Shown here: positions 29,970 to 33,901 of the stretch, in pieces
Numbering within the stretch: position 1 is the stretch's first letter
Layout of the letters: every line of letters starts with the position of its first letter
The notes under the pieces: model-generated
Database searches by the model: none
Told to the model about the DNA's origin: nothing
The model's input: the letters and a program-made list of their open reading frames with translations, nothing else
Program-made: the position numbers and the translations under genes
From: an uncultured bacterium
GTDB taxonomy: Bacteria > Cyanobacteriota > Vampirovibrionia > Gastranaerophilales > Gastranaerophilaceae
Assembly (NCBI GenBank): GCA_902798645.1
Contig: CADBXV010000007.1
Location: 37,995 to 71,895 of the forward strand
DNA: 33,901 nt
Reading direction: 5' to 3'

Positions 29970-32552
29970 ATGCGTAAATTTAAGCAGTTAATCGTTGTTT
30001 TAATAATATTTTTGTTCACATTGAGTGTTAATGCACAGGATTTTACAGTACAAAAACTCCCTAACGGCCAAACGGTTGTTGTATATGAGATACATAATAA
30101 TCCTATTGTTACAATAGATACATGGATAAAAACGGGTTCTATTAATGAAAATGATGAAAACAACGGAATTTCTCACTTTTTGGAACATCTTTTCTTTAAA
30201 GGAACAAAAGCTCATCCGACAGGAGATATGGACAGAATATTAGAATCAAAAGGTGCAGTGGTTAATGCAGCGACCAGCAAAGATTTTACTCATTATTATA
30301 TAACAATTCCTTCTGCAGATTTTGATACAGCGCTTGATTTACATTCAGACATGCTTCTTAATCCTCAAATACCGAGAAAAGAACTTGAACAAGAAAGAAA
30401 AGTCGTTATAGAAGAAATTTCTAAAGACGGAAATAGTCCATCAAAACAAGTTTACGATAACCTAAATAAGTTGATGTATACTACACATCCGTATAAAAGA
30501 AAAGTTATAGGAACGGAGCAAAATGTAGGCACAATGCGCAGGGAGGAAATTTTAGAATACTTTAACAAATTCTATTCACCTTCTAATATGATTACTCTTG
30601 TTGTAGGGGATGTTGATACGGCAAAAACAATAGAAAAAATTCAAAACTCTTTTAATCAACCATATAAAAAACCTGTAAAAATGACGTTCAAAAAAGAACA
30701 TCCGATTCAAAATCAAAAACGTAATATAGAATACACAGATACGCAATCCGGATATATGATGATTGGTTTTAGAGGAGCTGATATCAATGATAAACAAACA
30801 TTTGCTCTTGATGTTCTTGCACAAATTCTTGGCGGCGGAAAATCATCAAGATTGTATAAAGATATAAAAGAACAAAAAGGGTTGGCTTATTCTATTTCGG
30901 CTTCCAACGGAAGTTTTAGGGATGACGGTATTATTTATGTAACAGCTAATTTTACACCGCATGGTTATGAAAAATTGGAAAAAGCTATTTTTGAAAATAT
31001 AGCTGAAATTCAAAAATATGGTGTTACGGAGGAGGAACTTCAAAGAGCAAAGAATAAAATTATTCAGGATACATATTATTCAAGAGAATCTACTTCAAAT
31101 ATAGCTTCAGAACTTGGATATATTATGGCATTAACAGGTAGTTCAAATTTATACGATTCATATATTGACGGAATAAAGAAAGTAACAGTCTGTGATGTAC
31201 AATCTGCAGCACAAAAATATTTGGGAATAAATAAAAGTGCAATATCGCTAGTGCTTCCGGAATCTATGAAGGTTGTAAAAAAACAAGAAGTAAAATCTCA
31301 CACATATACAAAAATTTCCGAACATAACGGAATTGCAAAATATCAAATTGATAACGGTGTTACGCTTTTAATAAACGAAAATAAAAATAATGATATTATA
31401 GCAATCAGCATTATAGCAAAAGGCGGAGAGTTTATAGAAAAAGTTTCGGGAGAAGGAACGCTTGTTGCAAAGCTTATGCTAAAAGGCACAAAAAAGTATT
31501 CTTCTCAGGAAATCGCTCAAATTCTTGATGAAAACGGAATTCAAATAGAGCCTGTTTGCGGTGATGATTATTTTTTAATAGATATTCAGACAACAACTGC
31601 TCAAATAGATAAAACCATTGATGTTTTAAATGAAGTATTAAATAACGCATTATTTGACGATTATGAGTTGGAAAAAACTCGCTCAGAGATATTATCAAAA
31701 ATTAAACAGCGCAGAGATATTCCGATGAATGTTGCGTTGGAAAACTTTAAAACAGCAATTTTTGAAGGAAGTGTATATTCTCATACAAACAAAATTCTTG
31801 AAAAAACATTGCCGACAGTAACAAGAAACGATGTAGCAGGATATTATAACCGAATTTTGGATCCTAAAAATATAATAATATCAGTTAACGGGAATGTAGA
31901 TGCAAAAAAGATTGCAGAAGCCTTTGGTACAATGTTTAAAGAAAAGAGCAATCCAAAATTTGAATACAAAAATTATACAGTGACAAAATTGACATCACCT
32001 AAAGTTATCAGTCAAAAAATAAAAGACCTTCAGACTGCGTGGTTGTTTATAGGCTGGCAGGCATCAAGTGTTCAGGACAAAAAAGATTTTGTAACATTAA
32101 AAGTTATAAATACAATGCTTGGTTCCGGATTAAGTTCACGATTATATCGCAATTTAAGAGAATCAGACGGACTTGCGTATCAATTGGGTTCAAGTTATTC
32201 TCCTAAAATGCTAGGCGGAATATTTATGACTTATATCGGAACAAACCCTGCGACATTAGGATATTCAAAAGATAAAATGCTTAATGAAGTTAACAGACTA
32301 AAATCAGAATTTGTATCCGATACCGAATTAAGAGATGCAAAAGACAGACTAAAAGGCGGTTTTATTATTGCGCTTGAAACTAATTCCGAGAAAGCTTCAA
32401 ATGTAGGTCTGTTTGAAGCATACGGATTTGGATATAATTTTCTTAATGATTATGTAAAAATGATTGATGAAGTTACAGCTTCCGATATAGTCAGAGTTGC
32501 AAATAAATATTTTACACTCAATATGGTTCAATCTGATGTAAGGGAAAAATAA
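29970..32552 (+). CDS. M16-family zinc metallopeptidase, secreted
   Basis: The 860-aa protein carries a signal peptide (hydrophobic 6-20, cleavage near VNA-QD). The N-terminal M16 half has the inverted zinc motif HFLEH (H69, E72, H73) with the third ligand in ERKVVIEEI (about E149). The R/Y-pair-like DGLAYQLGSSYSP segment is in the second, inactive M16 half (GEGTLVAKLMLKGT lacks HxxEH). This double-domain layout matches periplasmic processing peptidases of the pitrilysin/PqqL kind; substrate unknown. GAGAGGA precedes the ATG. It is divergent from murD. Confidence 0.93.
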   Translation: MRKFKQLIVVLIIFLFTLSVNAQDFTVQKLPNGQTVVVYEIHNNPIVTIDTWIKTGSINENDENNGISHFLEHLFFKGTKAHPTGDMDRILESKGAVVNAATSKDFTHYYITIPSADFDTALDLHSDMLLNPQIPRKELEQERKVVIEEISKDGNSPSKQVYDNLNKLMYTTHPYKRKVIGTEQNVGTMRREEILEYFNKFYSPSNMITLVVGDVDTAKTIEKIQNSFNQPYKKPVKMTFKKEHPIQNQKRNIEYTDTQSGYMMIGFRGADINDKQTFALDVLAQILGGGKSSRLYKDIKEQKGLAYSISASNGSFRDDGIIYVTANFTPHGYEKLEKAIFENIAEIQKYGVTEEELQRAKNKIIQDTYYSRESTSNIASELGYIMALTGSSNLYDSYIDGIKKVTVCDVQSAAQKYLGINKSAISLVLPESMKVVKKQEVKSHTYTKISEHNGIAKYQIDNGVTLLINENKNNDIIAISIIAKGGEFIEKVSGEGTLVAKLMLKGTKKYSSQEIAQILDENGIQIEPVCGDDYFLIDIQTTTAQIDKTIDVLNEVLNNALFDDYELEKTRSEILSKIKQRRDIPMNVALENFKTAIFEGSVYSHTNKILEKTLPTVTRNDVAGYYNRILDPKNIIISVNGNVDAKKIAEAFGTMFKEKSNPKFEYKNYTVTKLTSPKVISQKIKDLQTAWLFIGWQASSVQDKKDFVTLKVINTMLGSGLSSRLYRNLRESDGLAYQLGSSYSPKMLGGIFMTYIGTNPATLGYSKDKMLNEVNRLKSEFVSDTELRDAKDRLKGGFIIALETNSEKASNVGLFEAYGFGYNFLNDYVKMIDEVTASDIVRVANKYFTLNMVQSDVREK

Positions 32553-32590
32553 ATATTTTTAAATTAACAGATAGTGATTTTTATATATCT

Positions 32591-32619
32591 TTGTTGACTT
32601 TAAAACCTGTCTATACAAT
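32591..32619 (+). promoter_or_regulatory. Promoter of nadA
   Basis: TTGTTG, 17 bp, TACAAT, about 31 nt upstream of the nadA ATG; AAGGCG acts as ribosome-binding site. Confidence 0.5.
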
Positions 32620-32650
32620 AATATTAGATAATATAAATTAAGGCGAAATT

Positions 32651-33577
32651 ATGAATTCATTAGTCGAAAAAATTAATAAACTTAAACAGGAAAAAAATGC
32701 TGTTATTTTGGCGCACTGTTATCAAAACGTCGAAGTCGATGAAGTTGCGGATTTTGTTGGAGATTCCTTGTATTTAAGCCGTAAAGCAAAAGAAACCGAT
32801 GCTGATATCATAGTTTTTGCAGGTGTTTCTTTTATGGCGGAAACCGCAAAACTGTTATCTCCGAATAAAAAAGTTTTATTACCGAGACTTGAAGCCGGCT
32901 GTTTTATGGCAAACATGATTAATGTTGAATCTTTACGTGAGTTTAGAGCAATGCATAAAGGAATACCTGCTGTTTGTTATGTAAATTCAACCGCTGATAT
33001 AAAAGCTGAATGTGATGTTTGTTGTACAAGCTCCAATGCTATTGATGTTGTTAAGAATTTAGGTTCGGATGAAGTTCTTTTCTTACCGGATACATATTTG
33101 GGCAAGTGGGTTGAATCACAACTGAAAGGAAAAGTTAAAGTTCATACTTATAACGGTTTTTGTCCGACACATTTACGCTTGCGTGCAGAAGATGTTAAAA
33201 AATCACGCTTAGAACATCCAAATTCAAAAATTCTTGCACACCCTGAATGTCATCATACAGTGTCAGAACTTGCAGATTTTGTCGGCAGTACAAAAGAAAT
33301 TATGGAATACGTACGTAAAACCAATTTTTCCGAATACACAATCGCAACCGAAAAAGGTGTATTTGACAGGCTCCAAAGAGATTATAAAAACAAAACTTTC
33401 TATTTATTATCAGAGAAACTTGTATGCCAAAATATGAAATGGAATACTTTAGACGACATTTATAATTCACTGTTGAGAGAAGAACACGAAATAACACTTG
33501 ATGAGGAAACTTCTCAAAAAGCGATGGCTTGTATTAATAAAATGTTTGAAATAACACAACCTGTTCTGGTTAAGTAG
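32651..33577 (+). CDS. nadA: Quinolinate synthase NadA
   Basis: Condenses iminoaspartate with dihydroxyacetone phosphate to quinolinate for NAD synthesis. The 308-aa protein has AVILAHCYQNVEV, VGDSLYLSR, FMAETAKLL, HPEC and the three [4Fe-4S] ligands C84 (EAGCFMA), C171 (NGFCPTH) and C259 (LVCQNMK). Length is normal. mnmA starts 25 nt downstream and is probably co-transcribed. nadB and nadC are not in view. Confidence 0.96.
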   Translation: MNSLVEKINKLKQEKNAVILAHCYQNVEVDEVADFVGDSLYLSRKAKETDADIIVFAGVSFMAETAKLLSPNKKVLLPRLEAGCFMANMINVESLREFRAMHKGIPAVCYVNSTADIKAECDVCCTSSNAIDVVKNLGSDEVLFLPDTYLGKWVESQLKGKVKVHTYNGFCPTHLRLRAEDVKKSRLEHPNSKILAHPECHHTVSELADFVGSTKEIMEYVRKTNFSEYTIATEKGVFDRLQRDYKNKTFYLLSEKLVCQNMKWNTLDDIYNSLLREEHEITLDEETSQKAMACINKMFEITQPVLVK

Positions 33578-33602
33578 TTATGGATATTATTAAGAGGTAA
33601 AA

Positions 33603-33901
33603 ATGAAAATATTAGTTGGGATGTCAGGCGGAGTCGATTCTTCGGTAACAGCATTTTTATTGAAACAACAAGGTCATGAAGTTATCGGTGCAACAATGGC
33701 TATTTGGGGCGATAGAGGTGTTAAAGAACAATTAAAAAACAAACTTCCCAAGCGTCACGGTGCTTGTTTCGGACCTGATGAAAAAGAAGATATTGAAGGA
33801 GCAAGAAAAATTGCTGAAGAAATCGGGATTCCGTTTTACGTATTTGATTGTGCCAAACAGTATGAAGAAATCGTTTTGGATAATTTTAAAAAAGAATATT
33901 T
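33603..33901 (+). CDS. mnmA: tRNA-specific 2-thiouridylase MnmA, N-terminal part (runs off the window)
   Basis: Thiolates U34 of Lys, Glu and Gln tRNAs. The first 99 codons are present: P-loop SGGVDSS (8-14), LLKQQGHEVIGATMAIW, ACFGPDEKEDIEGARK and IPFYVFDCAKQY. AGAGG lies just upstream of the ATG. The remaining two-thirds, with the catalytic cysteines, lie beyond the window. Confidence 0.9.
   Translation, partial: MKILVGMSGGVDSSVTAFLLKQQGHEVIGATMAIWGDRGVKEQLKNKLPKRHGACFGPDEKEDIEGARKIAEEIGIPFYVFDCAKQYEEIVLDNFKKEY

Noticed and set aside
32722..32916. Minus-strand frames inside nadA and the M16 peptidase gene
   Set aside because: They are antisense shadows of strongly conserved genes without ribosome-binding sites.
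1..33901. CRISPR array, rRNA genes, tmRNA, transposase or integrase genes
   Set aside because: None was seen; the only repeats are the tRNA-Pro direct repeats, octamers and intergenic hairpins listed.

Overview
The window is AT-rich bacterial chromosome, densely packed with mostly housekeeping genes on both strands. A class III (anaerobic) ribonucleotide reductase, a lipoprotein, a secreted M16 peptidase and a complete dTDP-rhamnose pathway suggest an anaerobe with a diderm-type envelope. A YggT/Ycf19 protein, a RecG with a long N-terminal extension and a DivIVA-like coiled-coil protein would fit a non-photosynthetic relative of Cyanobacteria from the gut (Vampirovibrionia/Gastranaerophilales). 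That assignment is an inference and is not proven by anything in the window.

Layout. 1-2.7 kb: start of recG (leftward), a small orphan gene, two paralogous leftward genes (one a coiled-coil protein) and rpe. 2.7-5.4 kb: leftward mtnP, yggT and a TPR/GT9-like protein. 5.5-8.7 kb: a FliA/WhiG-type sigma factor facing a leftward operon of pheS followed by two degenerate purine-enzyme relatives, one PurN-like and one PurD-like. 8.9-10.9 kb: a secreted BOF protein, then tRNA-Pro with a 1.2-kb insertion between 120-bp direct repeats that carries a Bro-N gene. 11-14.4 kb: rfbC-rfbB-rfbD-rfbA, invaded by AGCT-type octamer repeats. 14.5-18.9 kb: smpB, a MerR-like coiled-coil protein, a YkgJ cysteine-cluster protein and nrdD. 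19-23 kb: accessory DNA with hipB and an N-terminally truncated hipA behind three operator-like palindromes, several intergenic hairpin repeats, an XRE regulator and orphan proteins. 23-30 kb: an orphan oligopeptide ABC ATPase, a ribbon-helix-helix regulator, an acetolactate synthase and the murD-ftsW-murG cell-wall cluster. 30-33.9 kb: M16 peptidase, nadA and the start of mnmA.

Genes that work together: RfbA/B/C/D make dTDP-L-rhamnose for surface glycans; MurD, FtsW and MurG act in order on peptidoglycan precursors; HipB probably represses its own operon through palindromes next to its promoter. The PurN-like and PurD-like pair overlap by 13 nt, so they are probably translated together. Both have lost residues needed for de novo purine synthesis, which makes them the best candidate here for an undescribed function. 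Several genes (recG, smpB, the ABC ATPase, perhaps rpe and ilvB) have a -10-like hexamer only 6-9 nt before the start codon, which suggests leaderless transcripts.
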